The notes under the pieces are model-generated. The model did not search any database. It saw only the letters and a list, made by a program, of their open reading frames with translations, and was not told the DNA's origin. A program made the position numbers and the translations under genes. 64,000 bases of DNA from Anaspis maculata (lineage: Eukaryota; Arthropoda; Insecta; Coleoptera; Scraptiidae): NCBI GenBank assembly GCA_949128115.1, contig OX421963.1, forward strand, positions 58,027,306 through 58,091,305, read 5' to 3'. Below are positions 1-11,682 of the stretch, piece by piece. Positions within the stretch are counted from its first letter, which is position 1. Each line of letters begins with the position of its first letter.

Positions 1-544
1 TTAATCATTTTCGGTTGTAATTGACACTTCCGTTGAGTTGGAATTCATCGATAAAATTAAATTTTAGTTTATGATGGAAGCTGTTGTCCTTAAAACACAA
101 TGCAAGCGGTAAAAGAATACTAACTGTGAAGAATAGAATCGAACGCGGCAACAGCTTACTCTCATTTTCTCGGACGAGACACTGGTCACCCCAAGGGCCT
201 GACACTATAACGTTACACCTCCGCGTTACACACCCTCGTTACATGTACCGCGAATTCACTCCCATGTGTGGTTCTGCGTTAGTTGTGTGTTGTGATCTAG
301 GCGCGAGAATAGAAGTTTCACTTCAAAAATTAATGCGCTGAACTCAAGATTTGGCTGAGTAATGAGTAAAAACGAGCGAATCTCTACTGCGCTACCTTGG
401 CACCCCCCAATGCGCAAACGCGGGCAAGAAGCTGGCAAGAGGCGCTTCGTTCTCGGCTTCGTTGTGCCGGCGTGCTGCAACGTTGCCATAGCGGGTGCCA
501 GGGTGACGGTTATGTTCCTGCGACCTGCGACCTATAGATAAACA
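1..544. other. No gene recognised
   Basis: Mixed-composition sequence before the first foldback element. Short overlapping frames on both strands have no family support. Confidence 0.5.
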
Positions 545-1603
545 TGGGTGCTTTCCACCTAGACGCTATAGACGGTACAAATACCACCAGACGGCACAAT
601 CATGTTCCATCGTATTGTATGGCACCATGGATGGCACACAATTTTAGGTGATCCAATAGTACCTTTCATTATCCAGCGCGCCATCAGCGCGCATACTCGT
701 CTTCTGAAGTAATGGTGTCAAATACAAAATTTGCGAACAAATGCTGGAAAATGGCGTGAAAAACCGCCATAGAGTTGAAAAATACGCGCCGCAGCGAATA
801 GGGTAATAGGCTAGAGGTTAATACACACTAGTGATTACTTATTTTCCATCAAAAAGTCCGCATTGTTCATCAAATTATAAATAACTGCGTTTTACATTGA
901 TCGGATGTGCGTACGCAGCCCATAACGCAACCCCCACCAACTCTATTTCCAGTTTGACAAGCAACGGCCGTGACGGCCGTGACTTTTCGCTGCTGTCTGC
1001 TGTCAACGTCAACTATTTATTCGCCATTTTGAAGTTCGCTCCGAGTGTCGTACGTTTGTAAACAAGTGGGCCGCTATTCTTGAATCGTGTGAGAAAAGTC
1101 CCTGGGAGTTTTATATAATCCGTACTACACTTCTGTAGCGAAAGTTGCCTAAAATCCACGATTTTAGGCAACATTCGCCACATCAGTGTACTGCGGAATG
1201 TATTTTACTCCCAGGGACTTTTCTCACACGATTCAAGAATAGCAAGGATAGCAGTTATTTATGATTCAATGAACAATGCGGACTTTTTGATGAAAAATAA
1301 GTAATCACTAGTGTGTATTAACCTCTAGCCTATTACCCTGTTCGCTGCGGCGCGTATTTTTCAACTTTGTGGCGGTTTTTCTTGCGATTTTGTGGCATTT
1401 GTTCGCAAATTTTGTATTTGACGCCATTCGAGCATGCGCGCATGTTGAAATTTGGCGCAAGCGTTGGGTATACCACTATAATGAAAGTTACTATGAACGG
1501 CACAGAACCGGGTAAGAACACGCAGACGGAAAGTACCGTTTGGCACCTGCACATGCGTAAATGGCAGGTGTACCAAACTTGGAGTGCTAGGTGGAAAGCA
1601 CCC
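545..1603. mobile_element. Foldback element with a second hairpin at its centre
   Basis: The ends GGGTGCTTTCCACCTAG (545-561) and CTAGGTGGAAAGCACCC (1587-1603) are inverted copies. Much longer arms match between about 717-895 and 1255-1430. The arms include the GTAATCACTAGTGTGTATTA and TGCGGACTTTTTGATG blocks. The centre holds an independent hairpin: CTATTCTTGAATCGTGTGAG at about 1074 returns inverted, ending near 1243. No coding capacity. Confidence 0.85.
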
Positions 1604-2508
1604 GATATATCCCATACACTTTTCTTTTTTTAGTAGAATGACTTTTTGGAGCCAAAATAAAGTGACAAGCTGGGGGGCTACGGCTACGGCTACGGCTACG
1701 ACTACGGCTGATGGCACCTGCAAAGTTTTGGAACGAAAACCCTATAGTGATAGCTGGGGGTGCAATAAAGGTACAATTACGCTATGCAAGAACAGCTATG
1801 ATTGATGGCCCTTGCCTAGCAACTATACAACATGTGAACTCTGTTCCCCGTTTCCAAGAATAGGGCTCCAGTTCAGAACAGGGATCACGTTCAGAAGTTT
1901 AGCTCTCTGACTACCACAATACCGGACCATTAGACAGAGCTACACAACACGTACAACACAGACACGTGTTTCGCCCCTGTTGGGGGCTCATCAGTGCGTT
2001 AGGCATTCAAGTCCGACCACCCGGTGATGTAGCAGTCAGAGAAATCTTGTAATGTACACTTACGGGGGACTCCTAGTGGCTCTCCCAAGCGGCGTTATAC
2101 AACAGAAAAATATTATACCGACCCACGCTAAAAACGTTATTCAAATTTGGCGCCAAATTTCAGAATATCTAAAACTGTCATAGCAGTTAACCTAGAAATT
2201 TAACGTCAGATTCCAGATTGTTATGCCATTTATTTGTTTTTATTTATGTTTATTAAGTTCAGTCTGATTTTCCTTATCATGAAAATACTCGTGAAAATAC
2301 GTTGCTAATTTATTAAAAAAAAATTGCGAAGTGAATCTGCAATTCATCACAGCTGTTAGTTGTTTTATTTTGGGTGCAAAGTTCAACAAATTTTTACTTT
2401 GAACCTGAGACCATCCCACTTCTTGGGTTCATAAAAGTGATACAATCTCATACTATTACCTCAATATTGTAGAAAATTCCGTACCTGTCACCGTCTCATT
2501 GCTCACAA
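1604..2508. other. ECH1 upstream region, repeat remnants
   Basis: 1611-1735 matches one arm of the 12940-13146 hairpin (CATACACTTTTCT, then ACTTTTTGGAGC, then AATAAAGTGACAAGCT). It includes a (GGCTAC)n run at 1677-1708. Around 1965-2000 is a GTGTTTCGCCCC...GGGGGCTCATCAGTG hairpin motif. The last 400 bp before the ECH1 ATG are AT-rich and show no clear TATA box. Confidence 0.5.
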
Positions 2509-5500
2509 ATGTTGGGTTTAATTGCCAAGCCTATGAGATACACCCTTCCAAATCTAGCGAAAGGTAAAAACAAACACCTGGCACAATGTAATTTTTTTTC
2601 TTTTACAATAATTTGGTCTCTTCTAGCTTTTGGTCAGATTGCCAAGATGTCAAGCGTCCCCACGTATGAAACCCTTTCAGTGTCTGTACCAAAAGAATTT
2701 GTGTACCATGTAGAGCTCAATAGACCAAACCAAATGAATGCAATGAACGACCCAATGTGGCAGTAAGGTCTTAAAATGCCCTTCAAGCTTTAAAGTAATT
2801 TCGTTGTCGTATTTTAGCGAAATCAGGAAGTGTTTTCAAGACTTGAACGCCAATGCAGATTGCAGAACTATTGTTCTATCGGGTGCAGGTAAACTCTTCT
2901 GCGCTGGACTTGATTTCAAAGACATGATGAATTTGGCACCGAAGTTAGCAGAGCATGATGATGTGGCCAGGAAAGCAAAAGTACTGCTCAGTAAGATCAC
3001 TGCATATCAAAATTCTTTGACTTCCCTGGAGCTGTGCAAGAAGCCAGTTCTGGCCGCCGTACATTCCGCTTGTGTCGGTGGGGGTGTGGACTTGATCTCA
3101 GCCGCTGATATGAGATATTGCACCAAAGATGCTTGGTTTCAAGTCAAAGAAGTGAGTATTATCATATATGATAGACTTCCAATCCAGTTCTCATTTCTTC
3201 AATCATTATTAAAGCATGCATGCATTCAATTTGGAAATTATGGTGCCTCCAGCAGAGCCATGATTCAAGTGACCTACCTAAATTTTCAGCTTAGCATTGT
3301 ACACTTGCCGTCTTCTCACCTGGTGTGAAACTGGCTTGTCCAAAAGTTATGTTGCCTCTTGCCTGTCAAACTGACACCAAAATGTCAAAATCTTTGAAAA
3401 ATTGACCGTGTCATCTGTGGAAATGCGACTCGCGTCGCAGAGATGTGTTACTGTCGTTTTATACACCAAAACCGCACTTCGCATCCCACTTCCAATTCAC
3501 AGAATTTGGGGTTTGACAACTAGGCAGCGCCCCGAAACAAACTCGTCTTGCGCGGGCCCCAAAACGGGGATAAATGGCAAATGATTCAGTTTAATTTCGG
3601 TCCAATACGCAACTTTCAACGGCTGGGTTCTTTAAAATTTGGATAATTAATAATCTTTTAAAATGGTCGTCAATCCTGCTGCAAATGCAGACCTGCTGGG
3701 ATGTTCCTTGTTTTGCCAATAATACTTCAGGACTTGGCGCGTTTCTTCAGCTGGAGCAAGCCAAAGGGTCGCTGCTTCCGTTACGACAGTCTTTTGGGAT
3801 CGACATCATCGCATTTTTTTAGATTGAAGCGTCGAAAAATCTAACTTGTTTCAAGAGGTTAGAAAGGGTTAGAAAGGGAGGTTAGGTACAGGGTGTTCAC
3901 GTTAAGATTGACCCCCTCCCCCACTAGGTGCCTTATCCCTGAACCAATTTCAAAAATAAAAACTGATTCTTGAAGGATTTTTGCAGAATTTTTGGAATTC
4001 GCCCTTGAATTGTTTTCAAATCTCTCATTTACAGGGTGTCGCAAAAAATTATCTTGTTATAGTATTATAGGTTGTTGAGATTAAACTCTCGAAATTGTCT
4101 TGACTGTAATTTTTAAGCCTCGCCAGACGTAATGGCGGAGGCTATTTGTTGCAGCTTTTTTTTTTCGTGATTATTATTTTTTTTTCATCGTTCCTCGTTT
4201 CTCAACAAAATTCACCTTAATCTTCCGTAGCTTTTGAACGGTTCAATCTATCCAGTTCATTCTTTCGCTAATCGAATCTCAACTATTGCAGGTTTATACC
4301 GACGACGTTTAAAGATGATCGGTCAAATATAAACAATCTTTAACAACAATAAAGAATGCACAACTCGTGAAACTCATTTAAAATAGAGAAAACGGTTGGA
4401 TGCCAGCCTTTCCATCATCATATCTTTGGATCTAATGAAGCTTTGTGCCTTTTTTTTTAATTGAAATACATATCCAGATCTTTGTTACAGTGTGACAGCG
4501 ATTGAGAAACAATGGTTTATTATTTATTTATAAGGTTTATAAACATTTTCATCGTCTATGAATGCAACTTGATTTTCAATCAGCGAGGAAAATTTTTATT
4601 TTCACAGTTTTCTATATACAACCAGCGAAGCGATTGGAGCCTAAGTATTGCAGAATTTTTTTAAAGAAAAAAATTTGATCTAGGACTTGAAGTTTTTCAG
4701 ATATGATTTTTTTTCTGACGCAACCAACAACTGTTAAGAAGTGGTGCGCGCATGCCACTCATATTTAATATGCAAAATGCTCTACATTACTACTGAGGTG
4801 GGCATTTTTCGTATAAAGCTGAGCTTTCACAGAAATAATCAGATACTTGCTTTTTACAAAAAAAAACAAGGCGCCCGTTTAGGCTAGCCGAGTTATGGGG
4901 CTAAGACGACTGCCCTCAACGGTACAATGGTATAACGTAAAATAGGTATGATGGAGATGAAACTATTCACCCCTAATTTCTACATCGAAAAGGTCCTATT
5001 CCAAACATTTGCTTTGCTCGTGCCTTTCAAACTAGTTGAATAATCTCCCATTTTTACCGCAAATCGCAGATGAGAGGTATTCTTACGTGTCACATACAGT
5101 TTCTCTCTTCATTTCATTGCCTTTTTTTGCATTAATGACTACTTATTTTATCTCAGGTCAAATTTGGCAAATGTGTTTCGATATCACTTCATTAAAGTTT
5201 TAGAGTAGGTACCATCATTATTAATTTTTTGCTAAGCAAGTTTCAAACAGTTTCCAAGCTAACAACAAAACAATAACGATACTTCTTATTGTATGTATGT
5301 GTGTACGTGTTTTATGTGTAGTTTGTAATAATGTACCAAAATGATTTATTGCTGCGAAGACCTTTTTTTGGGCGAGGCTTCCTATTAGACACACCGCAAG
5401 GTGGGGAGATGGACTGGTTAATATTATTCAAACTACTACATTAATATACTATTTTGACAGTTTGTCAGATGGTAAGTGTTATATTTCGTTGTAATCGGGA

Positions 5501-7167
5501 CAAAAGTCTGCATCAACTGCAATATTTAGATGTAAGATGTAACCAAAAAATATACCTATCCTGTTAATGTATAGACATCCTTGTGCTAAACAATCACCAA
5601 TGCAGAGAGAAAAAAATCTTGATATCGGGAGCTGTTTCTACTGGCAGTGCTTGCGCTTTCAAGTTCCCCCCTTATTACCAGATGCATATCGTATTTTGAC
5701 GAGGATTAAAAACAGGTTGAAAAATTATGCAGCTTTCCAATAAAATGGTATAAAGTGTCAGACATCTCCAAGAATTTTTTTATCCATCTGTAGCAGAAAT
5801 GATTCAACATGATGAACGATTTTTTTTCATTTCGCCTCAGGTAGATATTGGAATGGCTGCCGATGTTGGAACTCTGCAGCGGCTTCCCAAAATAATAGGT
5901 TCAGACAGCTTGACACGAGAGCTGTGTTACACAGCCCGTAAATTCCCAGCAGCTGAAGCTTTGAGCTCTGGCTTCGTTTCTCGGGTATTTGAAGACAAAA
6001 ATAGGTCAATAAAAAACCTTTGATAACTTCCAAAAATTTTATTTGTTTTTTTTTTCAGTATGATTAACGAAGTTGTCGGAATTGCTGAAGAGATTGCCAA
6101 GAAAAGTCCAGTTGCTGTGCAAACCACGAAGACGTGTCTTGTTTACTCAAGAGATCATACAGTTCAAGAAGGACTGGACCATATGGTGAGTTTATCCAGA
6201 AAACGTGTCATTTTTTATAGCGGATGCTAGTACCCTGCCTGCATTTTTATAACAAGCATTGCCGCTTGTACTCTAGGACACCCACGGGATCGATTAGGAC
6301 GGTAGCCATCGGCATCACTCTTGCAGGCGTCATATGCATAGAGAAATGGGAAAAACTGGACTGATAAAAGCGTCCATAGAAATGGTCTCAAGTTGAAGGC
6401 AGACATTTTCGGTGCAGTGAATTTTTAATATGATCTGTTCTCAGGGCTCGATACCAAGTTGCAGGCGGAAAAGTTAGGACGGCGTAACTTGCCAAATAGA
6501 GCGGTCTGATGGGCCGTTGCTATAGTAATCGCACTTAGGCGGTCTCAGCCCCAACTTGGTATCGAGCCGTCATCGTCAGTCCATAAGTCACAGAAAAATC
6601 AATAACTCTTTGAACAAATAAAATGCGGTCAAACGATCTCGTGTTGTGCACTCATCGTTTTTCTCGACCAATTATCGAGAAATTCAATTTTGTCGACAAA
6701 ATAGATCCTGCTTATGGCATTGTTGTTGACAATTTTGTTTCCAAAGCCAACTCAAAATGAAAATTTTGTTGATAATGAACCACAACCATCAATGATATTA
6801 AATTTCAATCATTTCATCCACCAGAAAGTGGAATCGTAATCAACTCATAGACTTATTGTATTTTAATGGCGATGAAGGTCCAGGAAATCGCTCGGAAATA
6901 TCTCACCCTGCACGGTTGGCGCCGTTGGCTCCTGATTTTGATCAGTCAGTAATCAAGAAAAGCACTTGCTTATTATAAAAACGCAAGGTATCCACAGGTC
7001 TCTACTTTTACATCCGAACCGCTAGTCAAACTGTAAAAAAAGAAACCTTGAAATGTATCATTTTCCAGAAATTGATGAACCAGTTGATGCTTCAAAGTGA
7101 AGATTTCATGAATGCAGTCGTTGCTCAAGCCACTAAACAAAAAGACGTTGTATTTTCTAAGCTTTGA
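2509..7167 (+). CDS. ECH1: Delta(3,5)-delta(2,4)-dienoyl-CoA isomerase, six coding exons
   Basis: Crotonase-fold enzyme that isomerises 3,5-dienoyl-CoA to 2,4-dienoyl-CoA during oxidation of unsaturated fatty acids with odd-position double bonds, in mitochondria and peroxisomes. Exons read as 2509-2563, 2627-2762, 2818-3151, 5841-6004, 6059-6185 and 7069-7167. All have GT-AG introns and phases that add up to 304 residues plus stop; mammalian ECH1 is about 328. Crotonase landmarks are the oxyanion-hole stretch FCAGLDFKDM (91-100) and GGGVDL (151-156). Catalytic acids are D155, E175 and D183, spaced exactly as D176/E196/D204 of rat ECH1. The N-terminus is basic and lacks acidic residues for about 30 positions, like a mitochondrial presequence. 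The C-terminus is SKL, a type-1 peroxisomal signal. Intron 3 (2.7 kb) and intron 5 (0.9 kb) hold repeats. Identity is very secure; the start is the first in-frame Met. Confidence 0.94.
3152..5840 (+). other. ECH1 intron 3 (2.7 kb), repeat-bearing
   Basis: Large intron between the exon ending in ...QVKE and the exon starting VDIG. It has GTGAGT at the 5' end and a TTTCGCCTCAG acceptor. It contains an ACAGGGTGTT-ended fragment at about 3887-4045, related to the end of the 52685-55287 palindrome, and several T- and A-rich runs. No ORF in it has family support. Confidence 0.7.
6444..6568. mobile_element. Short palindromic MITE, copy 1 (ends GGGCTCGATACCAAGTT)
   Basis: A 125-bp unit inside ECH1 intron 5. 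Its outer 15-17 bases are inverted copies (GCTCGATACCAAGTT and AACTTGGTATCGAGC). The interior matches the inverse of 32127-32257, including the GGACGGCGTAACTTGCCAAA and AGAGCGGTCTGAT blocks. With no coding capacity and two copies in one window, it is a non-autonomous DNA element. Confidence 0.75.
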
Positions 7168-7228
7168 AATCGCTCACTCCAGGGATATTATTATAGTTTA
7201 TAAGACTTAAGATAAGAGATAGGTACAA

Positions 7229-7234
7229 AATAAA
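7229..7234 (+). promoter_or_regulatory. Probable polyadenylation signal of ECH1
   Basis: AATAAA lies 62 bp after the ECH1 stop codon, on the coding strand, in AT-rich sequence. It is the first such hexamer downstream. Confidence 0.55.
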
Positions 7235-7351
7235 CTAGTCGTCAATGGAAGTAAGACAGTAAAAAATGTAACCATCTTTGGATGCTTGGTAACTTCTAAC
7301 CAAGATGACGGACTTCAAAGAATTCTTTCCTGTTGGATTATTTTTCGACAA

Positions 7352-7373
7352 TAATAATAATAATAATGATAAA
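7352..7373. repeat. (AAT)n microsatellite
   Basis: Six or so AAT units, slightly interrupted, in the 464-bp gap between the converging 3' ends of ECH1 and the DRC8-like gene. Confidence 0.8.
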
Positions 7374-7379
7374 AATGGC

Positions 7380-7385
7380 TTTATT
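7380..7385 (-). promoter_or_regulatory. Possible polyadenylation signal of the DRC8-like gene
   Basis: AATAAA on the minus strand (TTTATT on plus), 247 bp past the stop codon of the EF-hand gene. It is the first good hexamer in that direction. Confidence 0.35.
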
Positions 7386-7631
7386 CAGAAGGTGGCGGTA
7401 TTCAGCATAATGCTGCTCTACCAGTGCACTTGTCATAGTTGAACCAAAAAACACGTGTTGTTGAACCCATCAAGTGAATTTGAATTGGTGACTTTTTTCT
7501 GTCCCACTTTAATTGACAATTAATTCAGTACCTACTATATATTATGAATTTTCAAGACTAAGGCACTTTTTACTCATCGAATGTTCAGGATCCAGGCTTA
7601 AAATTGGGCTTTGCTTTTCAAGAGTGATTGT

Positions 7632-8748
7632 TTATGATTCGTGTTGGATGCTTGTTATGGAAATGAACTTTACCATTAATTGATTGATGTAATACTCATA
7701 AGGAACAGTTTGAGTGTGCGGGTCGATTGCTATTTCCAACATTTCCTCCAGTTCATCTTGAGTAAAAGGCTCGCCATCTTGAGTCATCAAGGTCGAAATG
7801 TGATCCTTCGTCAAATGTCCTTGTCCTTCGGGATCTAATGTTTGGAAGGCTTGTAAAAGGCAATCTGGAGTAGCCGGTTGATATCTGATAAATTCACATC
7901 ATTTGTGTTCTTCAAAATCAAAACTTAATCTTTGTGTTGATTAAATTTTAAGTTTTAAGTATAACAACAAATATATAAAATGATTTATAATTAGTTTTTC
8001 TCTTTCCTAACACAATAAGCAGTAAATCAAAGGGTGGATGACAATAAATATCATGTTTTCATATCATCACATTTTTTTGCTTGAAACTCCCTTTCGGAAT
8101 GAAAAGCGGATAAAGGCATTGAGAGTAGAATAATATGATGTTCTCACCAGCAGGAACATGGCTTGTTTTCTTTTAGGGGCCCTACTCTCGGAAACGGAAG
8201 ACGCATCATATCACCTAGCCAACCATCGCATCAGAAGCTGCATTCCAACCAATCAGCAATCACAGCTCGATCTGATGAGGAGTGATGCGTTTGCCGTTTC
8301 CGAAAATTGGGTCTTAATCAATTTTATGCTACCACGGCTAAAGAAGTTTCATTTCAAAAATTACATTGTCATCTCAAGAAAGAATGTGCGTAAGCGTAAG
8401 TATGCAATAAGTTACGTGATTTACTTATGTTCGTTGATTATTTGCACCATTTTTGGAAGGAAATTCACCAGGTGGATACTTCCAGGGTTGTGCGGATCCT
8501 CGATTTCAACCAGAATTTCTTGAACTTCCGCTTCCGTGGGACAACAACCGAGTGCTTTGATTATTGTTGCGACTTCTCTTATGTCCACTGTTTTATTTCC
8601 TGCATGGTCAAAAACTTCAAACGCATCTGCTATTTTACGTTCCAAGTCGTTATTAATTGGTACTAGAATCAAAAATATAGTTTTCTTTGTTATTTGTTTA
8701 TTCCTGAAACTTGGATAAGTACTTACCTTGAATGTCTTCTTCTTCCAT
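7632..8748 (-). CDS. EFCAB2: EF-hand dynein regulatory complex protein 8-like, three coding exons
   Basis: Small calmodulin-like protein of the nexin-dynein regulatory complex in motile axonemes; in most insects this implies sperm flagella or chordotonal cilia. Exons on the minus strand are 8727-8748, 8425-8662 and 7632-7884, joined by GT-AG introns of 64 and 540 bp. They encode 170 residues (human EFCAB2 is about 160). The first EF-hand loop is D26-E37 (DHAGNKTVDIRE), with acidic positions 1, 9 and 12 kept. A second loop in exon 3 (DPEGQGHLTK) is degenerate. The joined segment around ...NEHKYQPATPDCLLQAF matches the family hinge. The last ten residues (from KFISI) lie beyond the family's usual end, so a further splice at ATG|GTAAAG is possible. 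The gene converges with ECH1, and the SIAH-like gene lies upstream on the same strand. Confidence 0.88.
8187..8302. repeat. Short inverted repeat within DRC8-like intron 2
   Basis: The arm CTCGGAAACGGAAGACGCATCA returns inverted about 75 bp later as TGATGCGTTTGCCGTTTCCGA. This is a small MITE-like hairpin in the 540-bp intron. A 121-codon plus-strand reading frame over it is not supported as a gene. Confidence 0.6.
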
Positions 8749-8870
8749 CACAGTTTATCTATAAAGTGTTTTGAGTCTGTGCTTTTGGGTAACAATATTG
8801 ATCAAACATTGAGACACGAACTTATTGATCAATCAAACTAACATTTTTGGCTTTCGATACTTTATTCAAG

Positions 8871-8876
8871 CTATCT
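8871..8876 (-). promoter_or_regulatory. Polyadenylation signal of the SIAH-like gene
   Basis: AATAAA on the minus strand, 10 bp past the stop codon. This position is consistent with a very short 3' UTR. Confidence 0.45.
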
Positions 8877-8885
8877 AGGTTGGTA

Positions 8886-9635
8886 CTAAACTAATGGGAC
8901 TGTATCTAACAAACAGTTGCAATAGATCGTTTCAATAGCAACAGTATCTTCAATGATATAAACGTTTAAAATATGATTTTCACTCTTTTTACTTGAGAAA
9001 TCTTTGCAGTCGACGCCTTTACCACCCTGCCTCAATACACTTACAAATTTCACCATTTTTTGGTTACTCAAACACTTATTCAAAAACTTGACCAATATAG
9101 TAACTCGTTTGTTGTTTGCCTCAAACTTTGAATGTAAAAGAAACAAGCAATCTCTAATCCGTACCAGATACACTGTCAGATTACTTTGTAATATAAAACT
9201 AAAATTCGGCTGCTCAAAATAATTCAGTGGATGTGCAATTTTAAAATGATTGATCTGTTGGCTGCCAGTCCCTTCATATTTCAAACAAACAGGACAGTTT
9301 GTTCTCTGAGGCTTGCAAACTAGTTCGTGGGTTCTGATGTCTTGAGACGAAAGCAAGGTGTTGCAACCCTCAAATCGATTAATGCACGGGAAGTAGTGGT
9401 TGTTGACGTAACCAAGGATGGCGTAGGGTATGTTGCGCTCTTGTATCATCGGTGAGTCGCATTCGAAAAGATGTGCAGCACTTATGTTGAGACATCTTCC
9501 GCAAACGTTACCACCTTCTGGATGGATACTGATTGGGGTTACGGTCAAGTATTTGTTGCACAGCTTGCACGTGTTGGATTCTAAAATTTTATCTGGGATG
9601 ACTCCTCTTCTATAAGGCGTAGAGTAAAGCTTCAT
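8886..9635 (-). CDS. SIAH/Sina-type zinc-finger protein, divergent
   Basis: Single long coding exon of about 249 residues, read from the Met of MKLYSTPYRRG. An in-frame Met lies 10 codons upstream, but an acceptor-like TTTATAG just before ACGTGAAAATG suggests that part is intron. The N-terminal third has a worn RING-like pattern (C23, C26, H38, C45, C48, C59). The middle has the two Sina zinc fingers: C84-C91-H103-C107 and C114-C117-H130-H135. The C-terminal third would be the substrate-binding beta domain but is poorly conserved. SIAH proteins are E3 ubiquitin ligases; with the RING ligands incomplete, ligase activity is uncertain. Many insect genomes carry such divergent SIAH-like copies. 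An AATAAA on this strand (8871-8876) follows the stop closely. Confidence 0.72.
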   Translation of the reverse strand: MKLYSTPYRRGVIPDKILESNTCKLCNKYLTVTPISIHPEGGNVCGRCLNISAAHLFECDSPMIQERNIPYAILGYVNNHYFPCINRFEGCNTLLSSQDIRTHELVCKPQRTNCPVCLKYEGTGSQQINHFKIAHPLNYFEQPNFSFILQSNLTVYLVRIRDCLFLLHSKFEANNKRVTILVKFLNKCLSNQKMVKFVSVLRQGGKGVDCKDFSSKKSENHILNVYIIEDTVAIETIYCNCLLDTVPLV

Positions 9636-9665
9636 TTTCACGTCTATAAATATTATTTTCAGCAA

Positions 9666-10289
9666 TAAATCAAAACAGTGGTGAAAACGTACCTATCGGA
9701 AAGCCGCAACATGGAAAACAAATGATAAATATTTTGTTTTGAGGCTCAATTTATTGTTTTTGATAAGAATTGCGAGGGGGTCATGAATTATTATTGAAAA
9801 AATATTTCTCAATGTTCTTTTTGTTCAACATCTCGTTCATTCCGGTTGTTAAGAATAAAACTTGTTTATCATTGACTGATAAAATGACTTCATAAACATA
9901 GTGTGTCTTTTATTATTTATTGTTCAATCACAGCAACATCAAAACTGATATGAAAATGTATAAAAAAATTCCACGCCGAGAGAAATGTCTTTTTTAAATT
10001 TCACTAGGTTCATTTTATAATCATCTCAGTTGAGGTGGTTAAATAATGAGACGCTTTTATTCTTAATTTTGGACAGGTGCCTTGGTACCTAGGTGACGGG
10101 TAGTGTAGGTACCTTCCTACTTTAGGGCTGTTATCTTCATCTCCAAATAACTTTGCCTGGGAGAGTTGATTACAGTAGACACAGTTATAACAATAATTGT
10201 TTTCGTGGTGTTTGCCTTTCAATTTACGGATAATCAAAAATTTTTTGATGTAAAAATACGACCATACCGGAGAAAGGTATTTGAACTTA
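9666..10289. other. No gene recognised
   Basis: AT-rich flank upstream of the SIAH-like gene, up to the start of the next transposon-like unit. It may include that gene's 5' non-coding exon, since an exon-like end with GGTACGT lies at about 9690 on the minus strand. Nothing else is seen. Confidence 0.45.
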
Positions 10290-11158
10290 TACAGGGGGTG
10301 TCTCAGGGAAGTGGAATCACCTCCATATTTTTTCCTTGGCATTTTTAGAAAATTCCTTTAGGGGATATGCCGATTTTGACCATTACGTATCTTTTGGTGA
10401 GATTAGATTTTAGTTAGTATCATTTTTTGACAGATGACATTTTTTTTAGTTCACAACAAAAAAAACTGTATTTTTTCTGTATGGTAGCAATAAGCACTTT
10501 CCTTTCACAACAAAACTCACTGATCTGATCTGAAAGTTAGAGAGAGAAAGAGCGAGAAATCACATGCGCGAAAGTGAGATACCACTAACAACTTAGGTCA
10601 GAATACTTAGTTCAGGTTGTAAAAGGAAAGCACCTATTGTTTTGTTCTTGTCCAAGGATGTTTTTGTCATTATGAAAAAATGCCAGAGGAAAAATATAGA
10701 AATGATTCCATCTCCCTGAGACACGCTGATTTTGCTTAGAACGTTCCGAGTTTCGATATCCCAGCGGGCTTTTGTGCGGATGCATGTCGTTGAGATATCA
10801 CAAATATTTCGTTGGAAACTTCTTCGGTTTCCAAATTCAACCAACAATAGTATCCTATTCAGTTCTCTTTCAGACAAAGCAATAACTGGCATTTTTTCAA
10901 TGACAGGATGACAGAAACAAAAAATTAAGTTATTCTTGGTTATCATACAAAGAAAACTAAGTAGGTATTTATTGCTGTGAATAAAAAAAAGTTGCCAAAA
11001 GTGTAATGAGTTGCCATATCCGTCAAAAAATTATCATGATAATGAAAAACTAATGTCACCAACAAATCCGCAATGATCAAAATCCTTATACGGAATTTTC
11101 TCAAAAAATGCCAGGGAAAAAATATGACGGTGATTCTACTTCCCTGGGACACACTGTA
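10290..11158. mobile_element. DNA element with about 70-bp terminal inverted repeats and an internal third copy
   Basis: The left end starts TACAGGGGGTGTCTCAGGGA. The right end reads back as TACAGTGTGTCCCAGGGAAG. Both continue into ATATTTTTTCC(C/T)TGGCATTTTT. TA flanks both sides (10288-10289, 11159-11160), suggesting a TA target duplication. A third copy of the right end sits at 10668-10728. The short frames containing SQGSGIT..FFPWHF are translations of these ends, not genes. Confidence 0.8.
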
Positions 11159-11682
11159 TATGATCTTGATTTTGTTTTTTTTTCGAGCACTCAACTTTTA
11201 AAAATAGACATTTTTCACAATCTTTGTTGATATTCAAGCCCACTTGAAAAATTGACTTTATTAAAACAGCTACGTACGTGAGCACAGGTATAGGTAGGTA
11301 TGCGTGTTATTGATTAGTTCTGACTTCAGACTTGAAAAAGTTCTTGAATCAGATCAAAAAGCTTATTATATATTAGGATTTATGATGAATTCAAAATTTT
11401 GTTTCTTCTTCTGAGTTTGAAGTTGTTGAACAAGTTGACCTCTTAGTTCGAACTTGAAATTAGCAAGGCCAGAAAACTGGGTCACAGCCAATTTTCAGTT
11501 GATTTTTGAAATTCTTCAAAATTGATGATTTTTACAGCGCACTCCAACGTTAATTGAGATAATCAACTCAATTATTAATAGAGGACGCCAGCGCCAGGTA
11601 TTCGAGCAGTAGATCATAGACACAGTAGATATACCTATCCGCCTTCGCTTCTATAAAAAATGTGCCACTTCGATTATATTTA

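Noticed and set aside
8158..8523. 121-codon plus-strand frame
   Set aside because: It overlaps the antisense of a real DRC8-like exon and a MITE-like hairpin in its intron.
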